A DNA stretch of 64,000 nt from Cryptosporangium arvum DSM 44712 (GCF_000585375.1 NZ_KK073874.1:5538067-5602066); one strand, 5' to 3'; shown: positions 25,648 to 35,593, counted from the first letter of the stretch. A program made the numbers and translations. The notes: a model not told the origin generated them from the sequence alone.

Positions 25648-26505
25648 CTACAGGCCCAGCAGGCGGGCCGCGTTGCCGTACAGGAACTTGGGCCAGACCT
25701 CGTCTTTGAACGGCACGTCCGGCATGTCCCGGAAGATGCGTTCGAGCGACAGCCCCATCGGGAAGTAGCCGGCGTAGAGCACCTTGTCGGCGCCGCGGGT
25801 GTTCGCGAAGTCGACGACGGCCTTGGGGTAGTACTTCGGGGCGAACGCCGACGTCGAGTAGTACAGGTTCGGCCACTTGAGCATCAGCTTCACCGCGAGC
25901 TGCTCCCACGGCTCGCAGCCGTGCCGGGTGACGAACACCAGGTCGGGGAAGTCGAACATCACCGTGTCGATGCGGCTGACCTCCTGCGGCGCGAACTTCA
26001 GCCGAGGGCCGGGCACGCCGGCGCAGACGAAGATCGGGATGCCAAGCTCCACGCAGGTGGCGTAGATCGGGTACATCTTCGGGTCGTCGATCGGCACCTG
26101 GGGGAACGTGCCGCTCGGGAACGCCGACGTGGCCCGGATGCCGAACTCCTCGTACTCCCGCTTGATCGCGCGGACGCTGCCGACGACGTCGTTCGGGTCG
26201 TTGATGCTCCCGGACGGGATGAAACGGTCCGGGTGCTTCTTCAGCGCGAGCTGCGACGTTTCGTCGGAGACCCCGACCATGCCCTTCTCGACGCCGAACC
26301 GGTCCATCTCGTGGAGCGTGACCGCGATCGGGTCGGAGGTCGGCAGGTCCTTCGGCACGTTCTTGAACATGTACTCGGCCGGGAACTCCGAGTCCTTCGA
26401 CGCCTGGTCCTTCGTCTGCTTGCGGATGAAGTCGTAGACGGCGAACCCCTCATGGGGGAACCCGATCATCGTGTCGATCACGGGCAGCCCGGCCGGAAGC
26501 GTCAT
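25648..26505 (-). CDS. Amidohydrolase_2 paralogue lacking usual metal ligands
   Basis: A 285-aa amidohydrolase-fold protein starting MTLPAGLPVIDTMIGFPHEG. The usual HxH/DxDxH start is replaced by DTMIGFPH, and the closing SDxPH is replaced by VLYAGYFPMGLS, so it probably lacks a normal metal site. A His remains in VTRHGCEPWEQ. It could be a non-catalytic partner of the downstream amidohydrolase (24447-25634), 13 nt away. Paired amidohydrolases occur in actinobacterial catabolic clusters. It is divergent from the LLM gene, sharing an AT-rich promoter region. Confidence 0.82.
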   Translation of the reverse strand: MTLPAGLPVIDTMIGFPHEGFAVYDFIRKQTKDQASKDSEFPAEYMFKNVPKDLPTSDPIAVTLHEMDRFGVEKGMVGVSDETSQLALKKHPDRFIPSGSINDPNDVVGSVRAIKREYEEFGIRATSAFPSGTFPQVPIDDPKMYPIYATCVELGIPIFVCAGVPGPRLKFAPQEVSRIDTVMFDFPDLVFVTRHGCEPWEQLAVKLMLKWPNLYYSTSAFAPKYYPKAVVDFANTRGADKVLYAGYFPMGLSLERIFRDMPDVPFKDEVWPKFLYGNAARLLGL

Positions 26506-26590
26506 GGCGACACTCTGAAACGAAATTCTAGTTCTGTCAAGCCGTGCTAGCGTGCCCTTTGTATATTTCATATTGTCTGGGGGCTCATCG
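26506..26590. promoter_or_regulatory. Divergent AT-rich promoter with TGTATA element
   Basis: Between the amidohydrolase and the LLM gene. TGTATA at 26560-26565 with TATATT (26562-26567) fits a plus-strand -10 box. An imperfect KstR-like dyad TGAAAC-N3-ATTCTA lies at 26516-26530. The AT content is far above the surroundings. The same TGTATA element recurs at six other promoters in the window. Confidence 0.5.
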
Positions 26591-27667
26591 ATGAGTAACC
26601 TGACCGAGCTCGGCTTCTACACGCTCGCCGGTCACACCCGCAGCCCGCGCGACGTGGTGCACGAGGTACCCGCGGCGGAGGCCCTCGGCCTCGGTGCCGG
26701 CTTCCTCTCCGAACGCTTCAACTTCAAGGAGGCGGGCACGATCGCCGGCGCGATGGGCGCGGTCTCGTCGACGCTCGGGCTCGCCACCGCGGCCACGAAC
26801 CACAACACGCGCCATCCCCTGCTGACGGCGTCCCTGGCGACGTCGATGCACACGCTGACCGGCGGCCGGTTCGCGCTCGGGCTGGGCCGCGGCATCGAGC
26901 TGCGCAGCCGGGCCATCGGGCTGTCCCCGGTGACCTCGGTGCAGCTCGAGGACTTCGCCGGCCTGATGCGCCGGCTGTGGAAGGGCGAGGCGATCTTCGG
27001 CCACGACGGCCCGGCCGGCTCCTACCCCTATCTGCACCAGGAGTCGTACTTCGACTTCGACATCCCGATCGTCCTGGTCGCGATCGGACCGCGGACGCTG
27101 GAGCTCGCGGGCCGCATCGCGGACGGCGTCGTGCTGCACACCTACTTCTCCGACCACGCGCTCTCGACGGCGCTCGACGCGATCGCCCGGGGCGCGAAGT
27201 CGGTGGGGCGCGACCCGGCGTCGATCCGGGTCTGGTCGGTGCTCGCGACGATCGGCGACCACCTCCCGGCCGACGCGCGTCTGAAGAAGACCGTCGGGCG
27301 GCTCGCCTCGTACCTGCAGGGATACGGCGACGTGCTGGTCGCGATCAACGACTGGGATCCCGCGGTGCTGACCCGGTTCCGGGCCGACCCGGTCGTCGGA
27401 AGCTTCCTCGGCGCGATCGACGACCGCGCGAGCACCGACCAGCTCGAACACATCGCGACGCTGCTCCCGTCCGAATGGCTGTCGGCGGCGGCGACCGGGT
27501 CGCCGGCCGAGTGCGCCGCCGAGGTCGCCCGCCAGTTCGGCCTCGGCGTGTCCGGGGTGATCCTGCACGGCGCGACGCCGGACGAGCTCGCGCCGGTGGT
27601 CTCGGCGTACCGGGCGGTCCGGCCGGCGTTACCGGAGTACCCGGCGAACCCGGGGTGGGTGGCGTGA
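26591..27667 (+). CDS. LLM-class F420-dependent oxidoreductase (TIGR03857-like)
   Basis: A 358-aa luciferase-fold enzyme. Visible: TELGFYTLAGHTRSPRDVVH, ATAATNHNTRHPLLTASLA, LTGGRFALGLGRGIELRSRA and FDIPIVLVAIGPRTLELAGR. This set (an opening with GHTxSPRDL) is typical of an actinobacterial LLM subfamily found in steroid and lipid catabolic regions. Its stop overlaps the phosphotransferase start by 4 nt (GTGA). The promoter carries the shared TGTATA element. Confidence 0.9.
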   Translation: MSNLTELGFYTLAGHTRSPRDVVHEVPAAEALGLGAGFLSERFNFKEAGTIAGAMGAVSSTLGLATAATNHNTRHPLLTASLATSMHTLTGGRFALGLGRGIELRSRAIGLSPVTSVQLEDFAGLMRRLWKGEAIFGHDGPAGSYPYLHQESYFDFDIPIVLVAIGPRTLELAGRIADGVVLHTYFSDHALSTALDAIARGAKSVGRDPASIRVWSVLATIGDHLPADARLKKTVGRLASYLQGYGDVLVAINDWDPAVLTRFRADPVVGSFLGAIDDRASTDQLEHIATLLPSEWLSAAATGSPAECAAEVARQFGLGVSGVILHGATPDELAPVVSAYRAVRPALPEYPANPGWVA

Positions 27668-28722
27668 CGCTCTCGTTGCCGGTCGAGCCGGATCCGTCGC
27701 TGATCGCCGACAGCGCGGACGCGTTGACCGCGTCCTGGCTGGGGCGCGTGCTGGACGTCCCCGTGAGCGCGGTGCGCGTGCAGCGGATCGGGACCGGGCA
27801 GATCGGGGCGAGCTACCGGGTGTGGCTCACCTCCTCCGGCGCACCGGCCTCGGTCGTGGTGAAGATGGGCACCGGCGCCGACCGGAGCATGACCAGCCAG
27901 GGCTACGCCTGGGAGGTCGGCTTCTACCTGCACCTGGCCGCCCGGGTGAACGCCCGGCTCCCCCGCTGCTGGTACGCCGCGATCAGCCCCGACCACACCC
28001 GGTTCACGCTGGTGCTGGAGGACTTGGCGCCGAGCACCCCGGGCGCCCAGGCCGACGGCTGCACGGCGGATCGGGCGCGCGACGCGGTCGTCAACCTGGC
28101 CGGCCTGCACGGCCCGTTCTGGAACAGCCCGCTGCTGGCCTCGGGCCTGGACTGGCTCGCCCCCGCCGACGCCGAAGGAGCAGCGTTCCTGGGCGCGCTG
28201 CACCGCGACGCGACCGAGGTGTTCGTGCACCGCTTCGGCGCCGAGCTCGCGTCGGACGACGCGTCGACGCTACGCGCGGCCGCCGCCCTCACCGAACGTT
28301 GGTTGCGCGACCACCAGACCCCGTTCTCGCTGGTGCACGGGGACTACCGACTCGACAACCTGATGTTCCACCCGACGTCGCCCGAGGTGGCGGCGCTCGA
28401 CTGGCAGACGGTGTCGGTGGGGCACCCGGGCCGGGACCTGGCGTACTTCGTGGCCCTGTCCCTCCCGGTCGAGGACCGCCGGGCCGCCGAGGACTCGCTG
28501 GTGGAGGCGTATCACACGGCGCTGGGCGTACCGGGGTATTCACTCGCGGACTGCCGGGAGGGATACCGGTCGGGCATGCTGCACGCGCCGGTGATCACGG
28601 TGCTGGGGTGCGTGTACGCGGCAGTGGAGCGGACGGCGGCGGCGGACGCGATGTTCTTGTCGATGACGGTTCGAGCGTGCCAGGCGATCCGTGACCACGG
28701 CACGTTGGAGTGTGTCTCGTGA
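27664..28722 (+). CDS. Aminoglycoside-phosphotransferase-fold kinase
   Basis: A 352-aa APH/choline-kinase fold protein. VVVKMGTG is the ATP-side Lys strand, LVHGDYRLDNLMFHP the catalytic loop (Asp in HGDYRLDN) and VAALDWQTVSVG the metal Asp. It is not necessarily an antibiotic-resistance gene: relatives in acyl-CoA catabolic clusters are thought to phosphorylate small metabolites. It is coupled to the LLM gene by GTGA overlap. The coding region stops directly before the repeat field. Confidence 0.88.
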   Translation: MTLSLPVEPDPSLIADSADALTASWLGRVLDVPVSAVRVQRIGTGQIGASYRVWLTSSGAPASVVVKMGTGADRSMTSQGYAWEVGFYLHLAARVNARLPRCWYAAISPDHTRFTLVLEDLAPSTPGAQADGCTADRARDAVVNLAGLHGPFWNSPLLASGLDWLAPADAEGAAFLGALHRDATEVFVHRFGAELASDDASTLRAAAALTERWLRDHQTPFSLVHGDYRLDNLMFHPTSPEVAALDWQTVSVGHPGRDLAYFVALSLPVEDRRAAEDSLVEAYHTALGVPGYSLADCREGYRSGMLHAPVITVLGCVYAAVERTAAADAMFLSMTVRACQAIRDHGTLECVS

Positions 28723-29175
28723 GCAGGCGCCGCGGTGGCGGGTGACCTGAGCGGGTGGGGTGGCCCGGTGGTCTTGTCGAGGCGTCTCCGAGCGGAGGTG
28801 GTGGCCGGGTCGGCCGGTTCCCTGCGCCGCAGCCCTAACCGGCCGGTGGTGTCCGGGTTCGTTCCTGTGGAGTTCCTGCCTGCTGGATCTGTTCGTGCCG
28901 CCCGCATCGCTGCCGGGCTGGTAGTGGCGGTGCCGTAGTTGCTGTGCGCGCGTCGGGCTCATTCGCGGAGGGGGCGGGGTGTGGCCGGGCTCGTTCCGGC
29001 TGCGCTGGAAGCGGCCTGCACCCGGTGATGGCGGACGCGGCCGGGGTTACCAGCGCCGGGCTACCGCAGCCGGTTTCCCGAGACGGCTCGGTGCGACCAC
29101 GGGACGCGACTCGACCCGGCGCGGCTCAGCCCCGCGGTTCCGGTTGGGCTTGGCGTGCGGCTGGGTACGGCGCAG

Positions 29176-29550
29176 CGCCGTTCGGCGCGGGGCAGCGCGG
29201 CGCCGTTCGGCGCGGGGCAGCGCGGCGCCGTTCGGCGCGGGGCAGCGCGGCGCCGTTCGGCGCGGGGCAGCGCGGCGCCGTTCGGCGCGGGGCAGCGCGG
29301 CGCCGTTCGGCGCGGGGCAGCGCGGCGCCGTTCGGCGCGGGGCAGCGCAGCGCCGTTCAGCGCGGGGCAGCGCAGCGCCGTTCAGCGCGGGGCAGCGCAG
29401 CGCCGTTCAGCGCGGGGCAGCACAGCGCCGTTCAGCGCGGGGCAGCACAGCGCCGTTCAGCGCGGGGCAGCACAGCGCCGTTCAGCGCGGGGCAGCACAG
29501 CGCCGTTCAGCGCGGGGCAGCGCAGCGCCGCTCGGCGCGGGGCGGGACCG
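29176..29550. repeat. 25-bp tandem repeat, 15 copies
   Basis: Fifteen head-to-tail units start at 29176 and every 25 bp after it. Each is five pentamers: CGCCG, TTCGG, CGCGG, GGCAG, CGCGG. Variants are grouped in blocks. Units 1-6 are identical and unit 7 ends CGCAG. Units 8-9 have TTCAG and CGCAG, 10-13 have CACAG in the last pentamer, 14 returns to CGCAG and 15 is degenerate (CGCCGCTCGG). There are no unique spacers, so it is not CRISPR. Confidence 0.95.
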
Positions 29551-30257
29551 TTCGGCGCGGCGCGGGGCGGGGCCGTTCGGCGCGGGGCGGGGCGGGGCAG
29601 CTAGGCGCGGGGCGGCGCAGCTCGGAACGGCCTAGGTCTTGGCCTTGCTCGGCTTGGCGCGAGGCCCGGAGCGGCGCGCCCCAGCTCCACCGGACCGGTA
29701 TGGTCGGGACATCGGTGCGGCAGGGCTCGATGCGGCACGACACGGCTCAACGCGGCCGGGCTCGGTATGACACGGCCCAGGTCGACCCGGCACGGTTCGT
29801 CGCCGCTCGGTCCGGTTCGGCGCGCTTGGCCCCGCGCGGTGCGGCACGGGCCGGGCTGGCCCGCCGCGGTACGGCGCGGCCTCGCCCGCCGCGGTACGGG
29901 GCGGCGCGGCGCGGCGCGGGCAATTTTCGGCCCACCCAGCCCGACTGTGACCAGCCCTGCTCGGTGCGGCCAGCACAGTGCGGGTGGACTCGGTGCGCGT
30001 GGCCGGCTTCTGGCCGAGTTCTATGCGGCGCGACCTGGCGCGACGCAGCTCAGCCGGGCTCGGCTCGGTGCAGTGCGCGCAGTTCGATACGACCACGGCG
30101 CGACACGGCACACCCGACTCGGCTCGGTTGACGCCGAGTTCGGCGCAGCCCGGCGCAGCCCGGCGCGGCACGTTCAGCGCGGTGCGGCACGGCGCGGCCC
30201 GGGGACAGCCCGGCACGGCCTGGCCTGGCACGGGCGCGGCGCGGCGCGGCGCGGCGC

Positions 30258-30346
30258 GCATAGCACCGCGCGCCTAACTCGGCGCGGCATGGCGCGGCAC
30301 GGCACGGCGCGGCATGCATGGCACCGCGCGCCTAACTCGGCGCGGC
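30258..30346. repeat. Two ~31-bp direct repeats 58 bp apart
   Basis: Copies at 30258-30288 and 30316-30346 share the core CCGCGCGCCTAACTCGG and differ by a single A/G near the start. The interval is GC-rich pentamer sequence. This is a recent local duplication. Confidence 0.85.
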
Positions 30347-30371
30347 TCAGTGCGGTCGGCCCGGCTCGGCC

Positions 30372-30431
30372 CGGTGCGAGGGAGCACGGTGCGAGGGAGC
30401 ACGGTGCGAGGGAGCACGGTGCGAGGGAGCC
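30372..30431. repeat. 15-bp tandem repeat, four copies
   Basis: CGGTGCGAGGGAGCA repeats at 30372, 30387 and 30402; a fourth copy at 30417 differs only in its last base. It closes the repeat field. The unit is three pentamers long. Confidence 0.92.
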
Positions 30432-30517
30432 GACTCTCGCCGGCTCATGGGATGGGGAGTGGTGCCGGGTTCGGCGTCGGGGACGTTCGGGGCGGTGTCG
30501 CCTGGGCCTTGGGCCCG

Positions 30518-31387
30518 TCAGGCCGGGGGTGGGAGGGGCTCGGTGGGGGTGGTCAGGCGCTCGCTGACGGCGATCAGGTCGGGGTAGCGGCGGGTTCGGG
30601 CGCCGCCGTCGATGCTGTGGACGCTGCCGGTGATGAAGCCGGCTTCGTCGGAGGCCAGGAACAGGATCAGCGCGGCGATCTCCTCCGGGGCGGCGAAGCG
30701 GCCGAGGGGCGTGTTCTCGACGTACTCTTCGACCGCGCCCGGTAGGGCCCAGAGCGGTTCGGTGGCCGGGGTGCGGACGAGGCCGGGGGCGACCGCGTTG
30801 ACCCGGATGCCGGCCGGGCCGAGTTCGAGCGCGGCGACCTCGGTCAGCGCGACCACCCCGGCCTTCGCCGCGCAGTAGGCCGCCATCCCGCGGCCGGGCT
30901 GGATCGCATTCAAGCTCGCCAACGCCACGATGGCCCCACCCGCTCGGAGCACGCGCCCCGCGTGCTTCACGGTGTGGAAAACCCCGTGCAAGGACAGGTC
31001 GACGACGCGGCGCCACTCGGTGGCGTCCAGTTCGGTGATCTCGCCGATCGTGGCGCCGCCGGCGTTCGCGACCGCGATGTCGAGCCCGCCGAAGTGCTCG
31101 GTCGCGGACGACACCAGCGCGTGGACGTCGTCCTCGACGGTGACGTCGGTGTGCCGGGCGGCGAAGCTCTCGCCGAGTTCGGCGCTCAGCGCGGCGAGGC
31201 CGGCGTCGTCGATGTCACCGCCCACCACGTGCGCGCCCTCGGCGACGAAGCGACGGGCCACGGCGGCACCGATGCCGTTCGCGGCGCCGGTGACCACTGC
31301 TGTCTTCCCGGTCAGCCGGGCGTTCGAGTCCACCATGGAGGCAGGGTGGCAGGGCGGACGCGCCGAATCAACGGAATCGTCGCTCAT
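30518..31387 (-). CDS. Short-chain dehydrogenase/reductase
   Basis: A classical SDR with cofactor motif KTAVVTGAANGIGAAVARRF, the acidic DID after the second strand (NAD preference), NAG in IAVANAGG, the catalytic Ser in ASLNAIQPG and YCAAK (YxxxK). The C-terminus has FLASDEAGFITGSVHSIDGG, typical of 3-oxoacyl or hydroxysteroid dehydrogenase-like members. ATG 31387 overlaps the permease stop as ATGA, indicating coupling, and gives 289 aa. ATG 31336 would give the usual short N-terminus (272 aa) but lacks a ribosome site. The substrate is unknown. Confidence 0.9.
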   Translation of the reverse strand: MSDDSVDSARPPCHPASMVDSNARLTGKTAVVTGAANGIGAAVARRFVAEGAHVVGGDIDDAGLAALSAELGESFAARHTDVTVEDDVHALVSSATEHFGGLDIAVANAGGATIGEITELDATEWRRVVDLSLHGVFHTVKHAGRVLRAGGAIVALASLNAIQPGRGMAAYCAAKAGVVALTEVAALELGPAGIRVNAVAPGLVRTPATEPLWALPGAVEEYVENTPLGRFAAPEEIAALILFLASDEAGFITGSVHSIDGGARTRRYPDLIAVSERLTTPTEPLPPPA

Positions 31388-33675
31388 GGTGCGGGCGGTT
31401 GGTGCTGCGAGGTCCACCAGTCGTACTCGGGTGCGGGTCGCTGGGCCGGGATGTCCGGTCGCTGCGCTCGGGTCGCCGGATGCTGCTGGGGCGCGTCTTC
31501 CGGAACGATCTCCGGCTGCCCCGGCCACGGATGGTTCCCGCCGTCGGCACGCACCGGCCCCGCCAACCGCCGCGCCCCGGAACCAACCGCCCCGCCGCGC
31601 GCCCCGGAACCAACCGTCCCTGCCCCCGGTCCAGGCCCCCCGACCCACGGCCCGGAATCGGGCCCCCCGACCCAAGGTCCGGGCCCGACCACCCCGGCCG
31701 CCCCAGCGGCCCCAGCGGCCCCAGCGGCCCCAGCGGCCCCAGCCGCACCGGTCTCCCCGACCGCCCCGACCGCCCCGACCCAAGGCTCCACGACGGGCGC
31801 CCTGTCCGGCCGATGCCACACCCCAGGCACCACCTCACCCGGCGGCACCGCGTACGGCGAACCCCCCGGCGTCTCGAAGCCCTCAAACCCCCCGGAACGA
31901 ACCCCCGGCGGCGGCGCGGACGGCGAGCCCACCCGCCCTCCAACAACCGCATCCCCCGCCATCAAAGGCCCACCCACCGCCTGCGCATACCCAGGAGCAA
32001 CCCGCGCCCGCTCGTCCTCCCCCAACTGCCCCAAATCCCCCACCCGAGAATCACCCGGAACGAACCCCGCCGAAGCCGGATGCGTCGCCCGGTCCCGGTC
32101 CGAAACCCCGCCCCGATCCGAAACCCCGCCCGACACCGACACCCCGCCCGGCACCGGAACCCCCTCCGACACCGGAACCCCGCCCGACACCGGGACCGCG
32201 ATCGTCGGCGGCGCCGTCGGAGCCGCCATCGGCCTCACGACCGGAGCGTCCATCCCCGAGCGTCCGATCATCGCGTACACCGACGGCCGCGTCTCACGCA
32301 GCACCAGCGCCCCGATCACCCCGAACCCGAACGGCACGAACACCAGCGCGGCCACCGGCCACGTCCCGCCGGACCCCTCCGGGTTCAGCGCGGGCACGTG
32401 GGTGAGCCCGTACGCCACGATCAAACCCAGCGTCAGCGCGGAGAACGCGGCCGCGACGACCTGCCCCTCCCAGCCGAAGAACCCCGTCTCGTCGGCCTCG
32501 CCGCGCAGGAACCACACCGTGGCCGACAGCGACGCGAGCCCCAGCATCCCGATCACCCCGAGCGTGGACCCGATCAGCACCCAGGGCTCGAGCGCGCCGG
32601 TCGTGCGGTCGCCGAGGAACAGCGCCACGCAGCCGCCGACGGCCGGGTGCGCGAAGTGGAGCAGCAGCGGGCGCCTGCCCTTGACGTCGGGTTCGATCAG
32701 GGCCGGCGGCAGCACCCCGTCGCGCGCCAGCCCGGCCAGCTGACGCACGAGCGCGCCCTGGAGCGCGGCCGTCGCGCCGAACACCCCGGTCAGCAGCACG
32801 GCCATCAGGACGTTGGTCACCAGCACCGCGTCCTGCGGCCCGACGACCTGCGCCACCAGCAGCGGGAACAGCGCCGGGCCGGCCTGCTGGGCCGTCGCGG
32901 CCGCGTTGACCGGCCCGACGAGCACGCTGATCGCCACCGCACCGGCGACGGTGACCGCGGACGTGATCGCGTACGACAGGTACGTGGCCCGCGGCAACGA
33001 CCGGCCCGGGTCCTTCAGCTCCGCGGTGTAGTTGGCCGCCGTCTCGGTCCCGGTCGACGCCATCAGCGCGAACACCACCGCCACGCCGAACGTGCCGGTG
33101 AGCAGGCCGCCGGGTTCCAGGCTCTGGTACGACGCCATCCCACCGGCGGGCGAGCGGAACGCCGCGACGAGCGTCACGACGACGGTCACCAGCTGCAGCA
33201 CCAGGATCACCGCGAAGATCGGCAGGACCTGACGGGCCCGGAACCGGCTCAGGACCGCCCCCGCGGTCACGCACAGCACGATCCCCACCCAGAGCGGCAC
33301 GCCGTACCCGAAGACGCTCTGCGTCAACGCTTTGAGGACGCCGGCGAAGAAGCCGTACATCCCGGCGACCATGCCGATGTAGACGACGAGCAGCGCGGCC
33401 GCCGCGCCCACGCCGACCGGCCGGCCGAGGCCGTGCGCCACCTGGACGTACAGGCCGCCCGGATGGCGCAGCCGCTTGGCCAGACCGCTGTAACCGAAGA
33501 CGAACCCCAGCAGGACGACGCCGGAGAACGCGAAGACCAGCGGCGTCGCCTCGACCTGCCCGACGCGGTAGGTCTCCGGCACCGCGCCCCACAGCAGGGT
33601 CAGCGGCGTGTGGGTGACGAGCAGGAAGATCAGCAGATGACCGGTGCGCAGACGTCTGGAGTCGGTCGAGCCCAT
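31384..33675 (-). CDS. APC-type permease with ~285-residue low-complexity tail
   Basis: A 763-aa protein. Residues about 10-470 form a 12-helix amino acid permease (LLIFLLVTHTPLTLLWGAVP, VFALMASTGTETAANYTAEL, ELKDPGRSLPRATYLSYAIT) of the glutamate/GABA-antiporter-like group. From about residue 478 it changes to a disordered Pro/Gly/Val/Ala tail. The tail has VPVSGG-like hexapeptides, a GAAGAAGAAG collagen-like run, PGPWVGGPDSGPWVGGPGPG and a Gln/Pro-rich end. ATG 33675 has GGAAGG 6 nt upstream; GTG 33699 is less likely. The tail is probably cytoplasmic and of unknown role. The stop overlaps the SDR start. Confidence 0.88.
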   Translation of the reverse strand: MGSTDSRRLRTGHLLIFLLVTHTPLTLLWGAVPETYRVGQVEATPLVFAFSGVVLLGFVFGYSGLAKRLRHPGGLYVQVAHGLGRPVGVGAAAALLVVYIGMVAGMYGFFAGVLKALTQSVFGYGVPLWVGIVLCVTAGAVLSRFRARQVLPIFAVILVLQLVTVVVTLVAAFRSPAGGMASYQSLEPGGLLTGTFGVAVVFALMASTGTETAANYTAELKDPGRSLPRATYLSYAITSAVTVAGAVAISVLVGPVNAAATAQQAGPALFPLLVAQVVGPQDAVLVTNVLMAVLLTGVFGATAALQGALVRQLAGLARDGVLPPALIEPDVKGRRPLLLHFAHPAVGGCVALFLGDRTTGALEPWVLIGSTLGVIGMLGLASLSATVWFLRGEADETGFFGWEGQVVAAAFSALTLGLIVAYGLTHVPALNPEGSGGTWPVAALVFVPFGFGVIGALVLRETRPSVYAMIGRSGMDAPVVRPMAAPTAPPTIAVPVSGGVPVSEGVPVPGGVSVSGGVSDRGGVSDRDRATHPASAGFVPGDSRVGDLGQLGEDERARVAPGYAQAVGGPLMAGDAVVGGRVGSPSAPPPGVRSGGFEGFETPGGSPYAVPPGEVVPGVWHRPDRAPVVEPWVGAVGAVGETGAAGAAGAAGAAGAAGAAGVVGPGPWVGGPDSGPWVGGPGPGAGTVGSGARGGAVGSGARRLAGPVRADGGNHPWPGQPEIVPEDAPQQHPATRAQRPDIPAQRPAPEYDWWTSQHQPPAP
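31701..31740. repeat. 9-bp in-frame repeat in permease tail
   Basis: CCCCAGCGG repeats four times plus a partial copy, coding Gly-Ala-Ala on the minus strand. A related 9-bp run (CCCCGACCG, three copies, the last imperfect) lies at about 31754-31785. Confidence 0.85.
32100..32205. repeat. 18-bp degenerate repeats in permease tail
   Basis: About five degenerate units built from ACACC and CCCGCCCG words encode the hexapeptides VPVSGG, VPVSEG, VPVPGG, VSVSGG and VSDRGG. The 18-nt period keeps the reading frame. Confidence 0.75.
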
Positions 33676-33860
33676 GGGGAGCCTTCCGTAGGTCGACACG
33701 ACCGTGGGGTCCCGGCAGGTACTCGCCCGAAGCGGTGAGCCCCCGCGCCGGAAGGTGACGGCGGGCGCGGGGTGGAACGGAGACGCGGCGACACGACGGG
33801 GCGACCGAGAGCCCGGACACGTGTCGATCGGGTGACGGGTGTATCCGGAACTGGGACCGG

Positions 33861-33889
33861 ACTCTAGTTATAGATTTTTACACGGTCAA
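33861..33889 (-). promoter_or_regulatory. Sigma-70-type promoter of permease-SDR operon
   Basis: On the minus strand, TTGACC (33889-33884), a 17-nt spacer, then TAGAGT (33866-33861). This matches the actinobacterial TTGAC/TAnnnT consensus and lies in an AT-rich island. It implies transcription from about 33854 and a leader of ~180 nt before the permease ATG. Confidence 0.65.
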
Positions 33890-33914
33890 CAGCCTGGAAG
33901 GGACTGCCGACGGG

Positions 33915-35589
<1,675 letters not shown>

Positions 35590-35593
<4 letters not shown>

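Larger units (their letters stand above)
29085..30370. repeat. Pentanucleotide-periodic satellite field
   Basis: Much of the stretch can be read as consecutive 5-mers ending in CGG or one mismatch from it: for example, about 29720-29770 reads TGCGG, CAGGG, CTCGA, TGCGG, CACGA, CACGG, CTCAA, CGCGG, CCGGG, CTCGG, TATGA, CACGG. The 25-bp and 15-bp arrays inside it are five and three pentamers long. This is visible by eye; an autocorrelation would measure its exact limits. Confidence 0.7.
28723..30517. other. 1.8-kb gene-free, repeat-rich region
   Basis: No credible gene. Long open frames exist on both strands, but they encode only low-complexity Arg/Ala/Gly strings made by tandem repeats and lack ribosome sites or domains. 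From about 29085 to 30370 the sequence has a 5-bp rhythm of NNCGG-like words. It contains the 25-bp tandem array, a 30-bp duplication and a 15-bp array listed separately. 28723-29085 and 30432-30517 are GC-rich with nothing recognisable. Confidence 0.8.

Noticed and set aside
27664-28722. Aminoglycoside resistance gene
   Set aside because: Fold motifs are shared with many metabolite kinases, and context is catabolic.
29176-29550. Possible CRISPR array
   Set aside because: Units are directly adjacent with no unique spacers, and no cas gene is seen.
28944-30261. Long Arg/Ala/Gly-rich open frames on both strands of the repeat field
   Set aside because: They are produced by 25-bp and pentamer repeats, overlap each other on both strands, and have no domain, ribosome site or codon logic.
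33676-33855. Riboswitch in the permease leader
   Set aside because: I compared it with glycine, guanidine and ydaO-type patterns and found no consistent match.
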